This document shows, one piece after another, positions 18,344 through 24,949 of a stretch of DNA of 64,000 nt. The position numbers were made by a program, and so were the translations under genes. Position 1 is the stretch's first letter, and each line of letters opens with the position of its first letter. Below the pieces are notes generated by a model that was not told where the DNA came from, searched no databases, and saw only the letters and a program-made list of their open reading frames with translations. Source of the stretch: Candidatus Poribacteria bacterium (GTDB taxonomy: Bacteria; Poribacteria; WGA-4E; WGA-3G); NCBI GenBank assembly GCA_012267415.1, contig JAAXGN010000094.1:1-64000 (forward strand), read 5' to 3'.

Positions 18344-18976
18344 ATGAAAAAAACATGTGCGATTTTCGACCTTGATGGAACGCTGATCAGCAAATCTTCT
18401 GAAAAGGTCTTCCTAAAACATTTATTAAGTAACGGGGAAATTCCTGTTTCTAATTTGCTTGCGTGGACATCACATTTTTTGAAAGTTAGGTCATATCCAA
18501 AAGCAAAATCAAACAAAGTCCATTTACGTGGTTTGGACCAGGGGCATTTATGCAACCTTGCCCAGGAGTGTTTTACCAATTCACTTCGGGCAAGTATTAC
18601 ACCTCATATATCGGCATTGATACAAACCCATCGAGAAGAGGGACGGACTATCGTTCTTATGTCTGGTTCCTTGTCGTTTCTTGTTGAACTCTTTCATGAA
18701 CATCTTCAGACAGACATTATGATAGCAGATGAGTTAGAGGTAGTTGATGGAAGATTCACAGGTAAAAGGGTCGGTATACGACCTTATGCACAGAACAAGG
18801 CAGCCCTCGCTAAGGACTTGGCATTGCGGTATGGGTTTGACTTAGAATCCTCCTATGCTTATGGCAACCATCATTCAGATGTCTACAAACTTGAGTTGTT
18901 TGGAAATCCTGTAGCTGTAAATCCTAATCGCTTGCTTCGTAGAATAGCGACAGCGCGAAAATGGCAGATTGAATAG
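18344..18976 (+). CDS. HAD-superfamily IB phosphatase
   Basis: A 210-residue cytoplasmic phosphatase of the SerB/CicA-like HAD-IB group. Motif I is IFDLDGTLI with nucleophile D9 and acid/base D11; motif II is the Ser in VLMSGS; the motif III Lys is in AQNKAALAKD; and motif IV is GNHHSDVYKLELFG, in which the usual GDS reads GNH but the metal-binding Asp is kept. An alpha-helical cap lies between motifs I and II. The substrate is unknown; phosphoserine and lipid head-group phosphates are typical of the group. It follows the LamG gene after 21 bases on the same strand, so it may be co-transcribed. Confidence 0.82.
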   Translation: MKKTCAIFDLDGTLISKSSEKVFLKHLLSNGEIPVSNLLAWTSHFLKVRSYPKAKSNKVHLRGLDQGHLCNLAQECFTNSLRASITPHISALIQTHREEGRTIVLMSGSLSFLVELFHEHLQTDIMIADELEVVDGRFTGKRVGIRPYAQNKAALAKDLALRYGFDLESSYAYGNHHSDVYKLELFGNPVAVNPNRLLRRIATARKWQIE

Positions 18977-19002
18977 TAATATTTGATGTAGTGGTTTATC
19001 AT

Positions 19003-19033
19003 GTCGGGTTTCGCTTCGCTCTACCCGACCTAC
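19003..19033. repeat. family E hairpin (GTAG foot)
   Basis: GTCGGGT at 19003-19009 pairs with ACCCGAC at 19023-19029, and CTAC follows on the 3' side (GTAG on the other strand). It lies inside the longest reading frame of the pseudouridine synthase, upstream of its probable true start. Confidence 0.75.
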
Positions 19034-19066
19034 AAGAGAAGACTTCATAAGACAATAGTCATAACA

Positions 19067-19813
19067 GTGCGACTTGAAAAGTATATCGCAACTTCAGGTA
19101 TTGCCTCCCGTAGAGCAGTGAAACGCGCAATTCGAGAGGGACGTGTTACCGTTAATGGCATTAAGGTTCTTATCCCGGGACACCCAATAGACATAGAAAG
19201 GGATGCTATTGAATTTGATGGACAACCTGTTGAACCGTTAAATGAACGACTCTATGTCATGCTGAATAAACCGGCAGGTTATGTGACAACCCGAAAAGAT
19301 GAACGTGGACGTCCCACTGTGATGGACCTCTTAGAGGATCTACCCCGATCTATCTATCCAGTGGGACGTCTGGATTTGGAAACTGAAGGTCTTCTGTTAT
19401 TTACCGATGACGGTAATTTTGCCAATAGAATGATGCATCCCAGCCATGAGATTGAAAAAACATACTATGCTTGGGTAAAAGGCGTTCCAACTGAACGGGC
19501 AATTAACCGTTTACGTAAGGGCGTTGCAATTCCCAGCGGCCTGACATCTCCAGCAAAAATAAAACGACTCAATACCGAGTATGTTTCTATACCAAGTGGT
19601 AGGAAAAAGAAGAAAAGGAAAGAGATTGTATCAAAATTCCGGGTGATAATCCACGAAGGGAAGAAACGGCAGGTGCGTTTGATGTTTAAGGCAGTTGGAC
19701 ATAGGGTAATTCGTTTGAAAAGGACACATATTGGAGGGTTAGAATTGGGCAATCTTCCGCAGGGGCAGTATCGTTTTCTGACCCCTACGGAAGTAGCCAA
19801 TTTGCAAAGTTAA
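19067..19813 (+). CDS. RsuA/RluB-family pseudouridine synthase
   Basis: A 248-residue enzyme that turns a specific uridine in ribosomal RNA into pseudouridine. It has an N-terminal S4 RNA-binding domain (RLEKYIATSGIASRRAVKRA, then REGRVTVNG) and the catalytic domain with GRLDLETEGLLLFTDDG, in which the Asp of RLD is the nucleophile. The family also shows the KTYYAWVKG and KKRQVRLM strands. The frame is open back to an ATG at 19001, but those 22 codons are mostly a dispersed hairpin repeat. I therefore place the start at GTG 19067, directly before RLEKY. Whether it is RluB, RsuA or RluE/F cannot be decided. Its last four bases overlap the convergent selenoprotein gene. Confidence 0.88.
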   Translation: MRLEKYIATSGIASRRAVKRAIREGRVTVNGIKVLIPGHPIDIERDAIEFDGQPVEPLNERLYVMLNKPAGYVTTRKDERGRPTVMDLLEDLPRSIYPVGRLDLETEGLLLFTDDGNFANRMMHPSHEIEKTYYAWVKGVPTERAINRLRKGVAIPSGLTSPAKIKRLNTEYVSIPSGRKKKKRKEIVSKFRVIIHEGKKRQVRLMFKAVGHRVIRLKRTHIGGLELGNLPQGQYRFLTPTEVANLQS

Positions 19814-20970
19814 TTGTCGTCTTCACTCGTTTCTGCTTCCGCAGCTAACTGTTTGACTCTTTGTATCGCACTTTGTGCGCTCTGCTTCATCCGTTCATTC
19901 TCGGTGTGATTCATCAACTTTTCAAGTACTTCAATTGATTTGTCAAAGTCCCCTGTCAGTGAATGCGTAACACCCAGATAATATTGTGCAGTTTCAAAGA
20001 CATTGCTATCCGGGTACTTTTCAATGACACTTTGGAGGTACTTAACAGCATTTTTTCCATTTTTTTCTTTGACTTCTCCCGAACTATTCTGAATCATACC
20101 CAAGTAAGTGTATCCGATTCTCAAGTGTAGATCAGGAAGTAATCCCATTCTATTTTCAGGGTCTTTGTCTAAGACCTTTTGACTATATGGAAGAGCCTTC
20201 TCAATCTGTCCTCGGTTTAGATGCGTCATTGCAAATTCATTATTTAGCTTCACATCGTCAGGCATCATTTCGCTTATTTTAAGTGCCTTCTCAATTTCAT
20301 TCTTACTGAGATAGAAGATACCGAATTCTCGGTTTATATCCATATCATCAGGCATCTTTTCACGGATCGGTTTTGCTTTCTCAATTTGGTGACGATGGAT
20401 ATAGAGAATTGCTATCTCACGGTTCAGATCAACATCATCAGGCATCTTTTTTAACTTTGCTAATTTTTCCTGAAATGTCTTCTCTTTTTTTAACGTTTCT
20501 TGCATCACAGGTAAGAATTTCTCAGGTGGTGCGTAACCACGATGGTGCGTAATTAAACCACCGTCCGGACTTACAAAAAGGATTGCGGGATAACCTCTAA
20601 CGCCAAACTTCTTGCCTGTTTCCGCGTTGATAGGTTGTTCTTTGATTTCTGGATTAACTTTGACTGTAATGAACTTATCTGTAAGGGTGATAACATCTGC
20701 GTTGGTGAAGGTGTCGGCATCCAGCCGCTTACACCAGCCTCACCATTCTGTATAGAAGTCCATCATAACCGGTTTACCGGTTTCAGCAGATTGTTTCATT
20801 GCCTCTTCAATAGACGTTCCCCATTTGACTTGTGCCTTTTCCGCTTCTGGGGCTTTTTCTGCTTCTGCTTCTATTTCTAATGCAATTGCTGGCATAGCAA
20901 CGGCAATCATCAAGAGAACAGCAAGTCCAGTCAGATATGGAACGTGTCGGTAGAAAACAGAATTAAACAT
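19810..20970 (-). CDS. thioredoxin-TPR selenoprotein (Sec at TGA 20740-20742), copy 1
   Basis: A 386-residue exported thioredoxin-like protein read through one in-frame TGA. Residues 1-30 are a signal peptide (LTGLAVLLMIAVAMPAIA). Then WGTSIEEAMKQSAETGKPVM leads to DFYTEW, TGA, GWC. The family motif is WCGWC, so TGA takes the place of the first Cys, giving U77-G-W-C80. The frame stays open for 310 more codons with normal thioredoxin sequence (FITVKVNPEI, GVRGYPAILFVSPDGG) and TPR-like helices repeating MPDDxxxNxEFxxxYL. TGA ends other genes here, so selenocysteine is the best reading; a hairpin follows the TGA at the right distance. AAGGAGAG is six bases before the ATG. Likely a periplasmic redox protein. 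Standard gene callers would split it in two. Confidence 0.78.
20710..20735 (-). promoter_or_regulatory. candidate bacterial SECIS hairpin, copy 1
   Basis: Directly after the TGA the RNA can fold as GGUGU - bulge AAG - CGGC - loop UGGAU - GCCG - ACACC, i.e. a nine-bp stem with a three-base bulge. The loop starts 17 bases after the UGA, and G is the second loop base. Bacterial SECIS elements need a small GC-rich stem, a G in the first two loop positions and about 16-37 bases from UGA to loop; this fits. It would bind SelB. Confidence 0.65.
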
Positions 20971-21075
20971 TAATTCTCTCCTTAATTTAGGGACGATAAA
21001 TAAAAGTGTCCTTTAAACGACTTGATAAACACTTTGAACAGAGACACAATCAGTATCGTTTCTGTAATTATCAAC

Positions 21076-21104
21076 ATAATACCATGTTTTAGGTGGATTG
21101 TCCA
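21076..21104 (-). promoter_or_regulatory. promoter of selenoprotein gene copy 1
   Basis: On the minus strand TGGACA (21104-21099), a 17-base spacer and TATTAT (21081-21076). The same hexamers and spacing are kept upstream of copy 2 (22690-22662), although bases around them have changed. Confidence 0.6.
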
Positions 21105-21132
21105 GAAAAAAGCAAGATTATGTAATTTTCGT

Positions 21133-21156
21133 GTGCGATAGGGATATCGCACCTAC
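21133..21156. repeat. family A REP hairpin
   Basis: Stem TGCGATA / TATCGCA with loop GGGA, followed by CCTAC and the frequent trailer CGGCCTGGG. A single copy between the two selenoprotein genes. Confidence 0.75.
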
Positions 21157-21188
21157 CGGCCTGGGAATTAGGCGTGAGTTTGATAAAT

Positions 21189-21245
21189 GTAGCGCAAACT
21201 TTCCAGTTTGCGAAGATGTGCCACAAACTGGAAAGTTTGTGCTAC
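21189..21245. repeat. family G REPIN-like doublet
   Basis: GTAG, then hairpin CGCAAACT-TTCC-AGTTTGCG, a ten-base spacer, hairpin CACAAACT-GGAA-AGTTTGTG and CTAC. This is a 57-base head-to-head doublet. Equivalent doublets lie at 22774-22830, 30711-30766 and, with changed stems, 41282-41337. Confidence 0.85.
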
Positions 21246-21315
21246 AATTCACGCCTATCGGATACGAAAATGGCGTAAGTGAACGCATTCGAAATGATTA
21301 ATCAAACTGACGTTA
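21189..21315. repeat. extended 127-bp repeat, inverted copy at 30641-30766
   Basis: The REPIN plus 70 further bases (ending near ATCAAACTGACGTTA) recurs in inverse orientation at 30641-30766 with roughly 90% identity by eye. The outer ends resemble each other: AGTTTGATAAAT before the REPIN and AGTTTGATTAAT on the opposite strand at the far end. It could be a small mobile element. Confidence 0.65.
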
Positions 21316-21364
21316 GTATAGTAAAAGTAGAAATTAATAGGACATTTTTTTGTTTTATGATATC

Positions 21365-22570
21365 CTATTCACTCGTTTCTGCTTCCGCAGCTAACTGTCT
21401 GATCTTTTTAAACTCTTTTTGTACAGCCTGCCTTGTCCGTTCATCAGTGTTGAGGTGATTCATCCATTTTTCAAGTACTCCAATTGCTACTTCAAAATCC
21501 TGTGTAATGGGTGAAAACGTAACACCCACATAATCTTGTGCAGCTCTATACGCAGCTAACTGTTTGACCTCTATTATCTCATAAGGTAGAACCTCCTTTA
21601 TCCGTTCATCAGTGGCGTGATTTATCAACTTTCCAAGTACTTCAATTGATTTTTCAAAATCACCTGTCCGTGAATATGTAACACCCAGATGAAATTGTGC
21701 AGTTTCAAAGACGACATTGCTATCCGGGTACTTTTCAATGACAGTTTGTAAGTACTTAACAGCATTTTTCCCATATTTTTTAGCGTCTTTTGAGAAACTA
21801 CTCTGAATCATACTTGCGTAAGTGGCTCCGATTTCCAAGTGTAGATTAGGAAGTAAACCCGTCGTATTGTCACGGTCTTTATCTAAGACCTTTTGACTAT
21901 ATGGAAGTGCCTTCTCAATCTGTCCTTGCTCCAGGTACGTCACTGCAAATTCGTAATTTAGCTTCACATCGTCAGGCATCATTTCGCTTATTTTAAGTGC
22001 CTTCTCAATTTCATTCTTACTGAGATAGAAGATACCGAATTCTCGGTTTATATCCATATCATCAGGCATCATTTCAAGAATCGGTTCTGCTTTCTCAATT
22101 TGGTGTCGTTGGACATAGAGAATTGCGATTTCACGGTTCAGTTTAACATCATCAGGCGTCTTCTTCAATTTTGCTAATTTCTCCTGAAATGCCTTCTCTT
22201 TTTTCAACGTTTCTTGCATCACGGGTAAGAGTTTCTCAGGTGACGCGTAACCGCTATGGTGGGTAATTAGACCACCCTCCGGACTTACAAAAAGAATAGT
22301 GGGATAATAACTAACGCCGAACTTGTTGTTTGTTTCCGCGTTGATGGGGTGTTCTTTAATTTCTGGATTAACTTTGACTGTAATGAACTTATCAGAAAGG
22401 GTGATAACATCTGCGTTGGTATAGGTGTCGGCATCCAGCCGATCACAAAAGTCTCACGAGTCTGTATAAAAGTCCATCATGATCGGTTTACCGGTTTCGG
22501 TAGATTGTTTCATTGCCTCTTCAATAGACGTTCCCCATTTGACCTGGGCTTTTCCCGCTTCTTGTGCCAT
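21365..22570 (-). CDS. thioredoxin-TPR selenoprotein (Sec at TGA 22454-22456), copy 2
   Basis: A tandem paralogue of the gene at 19810, 401 residues with one in-frame TGA. From the ATG at 22570 (AAGGGGAG box, as in copy 1) it reads MAQEAGKAQVKWGTSIEEAM, so the signal peptide of copy 1 is absent. The active site reads DFYTDS, TGA, DFC: U39-x-x-C42. The codons around it have changed (WCGWCK became SUDFCD), yet the TGA and the second Cys are kept and the frame stays open for 363 more codons. This argues against simple decay. The TPR part is longer than in copy 1, with an added YRAAQDYVGVTFSPITQDFE unit. Without a signal peptide it may be cytoplasmic or non-functional. Confidence 0.68.
22426..22447 (-). 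promoter_or_regulatory. candidate bacterial SECIS hairpin, copy 2
   Basis: After the TGA of copy 2 the fold UGU - bulge GAU - CGGC - loop UGGAU - GCCG - ACA can form. The inner stem and loop are identical to copy 1; the outer two G-C pairs are lost. The position relative to UGA is the same. Confidence 0.55.
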
Positions 22571-22661
22571 TAATTCTCCCCTTATTGTAGGGCTATAAAT
22601 GGAAGTATCTTCTAAACTCTTGAACAGGGACATAATCAGTATCGTTTCTGTAATTGTCAAA

Positions 22662-22690
22662 ATAATACCATGTTTTAGTTAGATTGTCCA
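22662..22690 (-). promoter_or_regulatory. promoter of selenoprotein gene copy 2
   Basis: TGGACA (22690-22685), 17 bases, TATTAT (22667-22662) on the minus strand. It is the counterpart of the site upstream of copy 1, about 92 bases before the ATG. Confidence 0.6.
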
Positions 22691-22716
22691 GAAAGAAGCG
22701 AGATTATATAATTTTC

Positions 22717-22741
22717 GGTGCGATAGGGATATCGCACCTAC
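22717..22741. repeat. family A REP hairpin
   Basis: Stem GGTGCGATA / TATCGCACC with loop GGGA, followed by CTAC and CGGCCTGGG. It is the duplicated counterpart of the copy at 21133. Confidence 0.8.
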
Positions 22742-22773
22742 CGGCCTGGGAGTTAGGCGTGAGTTTGATAAAT

Positions 22774-22830
22774 GTAGCGCAAACTTTCCAGTTTGCGAAG
22801 ATGTGCCACAAACTGGAAAGTTTGTGCTAC
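22774..22830. repeat. family G REPIN-like doublet
   Basis: Sequence and 57-base length are the same as at 21189-21245, with GTAG and CTAC ends. It was copied together with the selenoprotein gene. Confidence 0.85.
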
Positions 22831-22839
22831 AATTTCGTG

Positions 22840-22862
22840 TGTGATAGGGATATCGCACCTAC
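22840..22862. repeat. family A REP hairpin
   Basis: TGTGATA-GGGA-TATCGCA then CCTAC and CGGCCTGGG. It lies 17 bases beyond the stop of mnmE. Confidence 0.7.
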
Positions 22863-22879
22863 CGGCCTGGGAATTGGGT

Positions 22880-24268
22880 TTATTTACCAACACAGAACTG
22901 TGAGAAAATCCTGTCTAATATATCTTCCGTAGTGGTCTTACCGACGATGTCGCCAAGAGCATCCAGACTGATACGGATGTCAACTGAAACAAGGTCGGGT
23001 GGCATCTCATTTTCTAAGCTGCTAATAACATCATTGAGTGCTTCATGCGATCTTCGTAGTGCATCGTAATGTCGTGTGTTCGTTACTATCGGGGATTCAC
23101 CCAGTGTAATCTCTCCACTGAGGAATTCATCACGAATTGCAGTTTTCAACGTGTCAATTCCCTTTCCTTCAGTAATTGCAGTCTGAATAACCCGCGTTTT
23201 GGGTGAATGTTCTGTTAAGACATGCGACTGCAGCATAACAGGTAGGTCAATTTTGTTTAGAATTAGAATTGTGTGATGGGAATTGGCAATTTGCAGCAAT
23301 TCAATGTCCGCATTGTTCATAGCTTGCGATGCATCAAACATGAGCAGAAGAAATTCTGCCTTTCTGAGAACATCACGACTTCTTTCTACACCTTGCTGCT
23401 CTACAATATCGTCTGTCTGACGTAGGCCTGCCGTATCAATAAGGTTTATCGGTAGACCGTCTATGTTTATGGTTTCGTGGATCGTGTCTCGCGTTGTGCC
23501 TGGTATATCTGTGACGATTGCCCGAGAAGTTTCAACGAGTGCGTTGAATAGACTGGATTTCCCTACATTTGGCTTACCCAAGATAGCAACATTGACACCC
23601 TCTTTTATCAGACGGCCTTCCGCAGCAGTTTTTACCAAATGTTCAATATCTCTTTGAATAGTGTGGACAGTCTGTAGTTGAATGTCGGTGTGCATAAAAT
23701 CGAGGTCTTCATCAGGAAAATCAATAGAGGCTTCAACTTCTGCTAACAGAGTAGCAAGTTTGTCACTGAGTTGGTTTACACGTTCTGAGAGTTTACCTGC
23801 CAGGGCATCAAGTGCGATTTTTCTACTGAGTTCCGTTTTAGCACTGATCAGTTCTGCGACAGATTCTGCTTGTGCGAGGTCAAGTCTGCCGTTCAGAAAA
23901 GCCCGTTTTGTAAATTCCCCTGGTTCGGCAAGTCTTGCACCTGTCTTGACGACTAAGTCTAATACGTTGGTTAATGTGACAATTCCGCCATGGCAGTTGA
24001 ATTCCACGATGTCTTCAGTCGTATAGGATCTTGGCGCGCGCATTATACCGAGTAGGACTTCGTCAACGACTTCATCTGATGCAGTTGTATCTATAATATG
24101 TCCGTGTGTGAGTGTATGTGTTGGAAGTTTGTCTGCTGAGACTGTTTGTGAGGGACGAAACAGGTGAGATGCGATCTGAATCGCCAGTGGACCACTGACA
24201 CGAACTATTCCGATGCCACCTTCTCCGCGAGGTGTCGCTATGGCAGCGATGGTATCATCAAGATGCAT
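22880..24268 (-). CDS. mnmE: tRNA modification GTPase MnmE
   Basis: A 462-residue MnmE (TrmE). With MnmG it makes the carboxymethylaminomethyl group on U34 of certain tRNAs. The N-terminal tetrahydrofolate-binding domain opens with DDTIAAIATPRGEGGIGIVR. The inserted G domain has GKPNVGKSS (G1), DIPGTTRDT (G2 region), DTAGLR (G3) and NKID (G4). The protein ends in the catalytic CVGK motif. Length is normal. It is the last gene of the block rnpA-yidD-yidC-jag-mnmE, the classical bacterial order. The ribosome binding site is weak, and a family B hairpin separates it from jag. Confidence 0.97.
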   Translation of the reverse strand: MHLDDTIAAIATPRGEGGIGIVRVSGPLAIQIASHLFRPSQTVSADKLPTHTLTHGHIIDTTASDEVVDEVLLGIMRAPRSYTTEDIVEFNCHGGIVTLTNVLDLVVKTGARLAEPGEFTKRAFLNGRLDLAQAESVAELISAKTELSRKIALDALAGKLSERVNQLSDKLATLLAEVEASIDFPDEDLDFMHTDIQLQTVHTIQRDIEHLVKTAAEGRLIKEGVNVAILGKPNVGKSSLFNALVETSRAIVTDIPGTTRDTIHETINIDGLPINLIDTAGLRQTDDIVEQQGVERSRDVLRKAEFLLLMFDASQAMNNADIELLQIANSHHTILILNKIDLPVMLQSHVLTEHSPKTRVIQTAITEGKGIDTLKTAIRDEFLSGEITLGESPIVTNTRHYDALRRSHEALNDVISSLENEMPPDLVSVDIRISLDALGDIVGKTTTEDILDRIFSQFCVGK

Positions 24269-24286
24269 TTCGCTAATCCGTTAAAA

Positions 24287-24310
24287 GTAGTAGGCACACT
24301 CCGTGTGCCG
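24287..24310. repeat. family B REP hairpin between jag and mnmE
   Basis: GTAGTAG, then stem GGCACAC / GTGTGCC with a three-base loop (TCC). It sits two bases from the jag stop codon. Other copies are at 36847, 56616 and 62388, with degenerate ones at 36814 and 49790. Confidence 0.85.
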
Positions 24311-24312
24311 TC

Positions 24313-24936
24313 TTAATACTTTTGTCTTGTAACAACTACTCGGCGCATATCACCTTCACCTTGACTAAAGGTAGAGACATCATCGTCATCTTGCAAAGTA
24401 AGGTGTATGACGCGACGATCTTTTGGTGACATAGGTGAAAGTGTCGCATCTTGCCGCGTTCTTTTTACTTTCGCTGCAACCTGATGTGCGAGGTCTGTTA
24501 GCATCTGTTCTCTCCGTTCCCTATATCCTTCAGTATTGACGAAAATTTTCTTTTTTGCCAGTGCGTTTTTATTGACGATGCAATTGAGTATACGTTCAAT
24601 AGCATCAAGTGTTTGTCCATGCTTTCCGATAAGCAGTGCGGGTGAATCGGTTTTCATGTTCAGATGTAGACTACCGTCAAGAAACTCAGATTCGACGACA
24701 CCGTCTATACCGATACGCGTGAGCATTTCTCGCAGCACGGTATCTGGTGCGGCGGTAATATCTTCTTTGAGCGTTGCGCGAATTTTAGCGGGTTTCGCGC
24801 CAAAACTCAAGATTCCTTTTGTGGGTTCATTTATTATGATGATATTGACCTCTTCGCGCGTTGCCTTGAGCTGCAAAAGAGCGAGATCTATAGCTTCTTC
24901 TACAGTATCGGCTTCAGTCTCAATATAGTTTTGCAA
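24313..24936 (-). CDS. jag: Jag/KhpB-like RNA-binding protein
   Basis: A 207-residue Jag (SpoIIIJ-associated, KhpB/EloR) protein. Residues 1-50 are the Jag_N domain (YIETEADTVEEAIDLAL, then KGILSFGAKPAKI). A KH domain has LLIGKHGQTLDAIERILN, and an R3H domain closes the protein (REQMLTDLAHQVAAKVKR, then PMSPKDRRVIHLTL). It binds RNA and in Gram-positive bacteria controls cell elongation. It is placed 13 bases after yidC, the standard position. Shorter than Firmicutes homologues only in the linker. Confidence 0.95.
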   Translation of the reverse strand: MQNYIETEADTVEEAIDLALLQLKATREEVNIIIINEPTKGILSFGAKPAKIRATLKEDITAAPDTVLREMLTRIGIDGVVESEFLDGSLHLNMKTDSPALLIGKHGQTLDAIERILNCIVNKNALAKKKIFVNTEGYRERREQMLTDLAHQVAAKVKRTRQDATLSPMSPKDRRVIHLTLQDDDDVSTFSQGEGDMRRVVVTRQKY

Positions 24937-24949
24937 CTGGAAGTACTCC

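Larger units (their letters stand above)
20971..21364. other. spacer between the two selenoprotein genes
   Basis: This holds the promoter of copy 1 (21076-21104), a family A hairpin (21133-21156), a family G REPIN (21189-21245) and the extended repeat to 21315. I see no gene. Much of it is repeated at 22571-22870 with few changes. Confidence 0.7.

Noticed and set aside
19810..22570. The in-frame TGA codons as a recoded genetic code (UGA = Trp or Gly) or as plain nonsense mutations
   Set aside because: TGA ends several normal genes in the window, so it is a stop. Nonsense decay is unlikely because both diverged copies have TGA at exactly the active-site Cys, with no other stop or frameshift and a conserved hairpin after it. 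It is not fully excluded without selB/selC.
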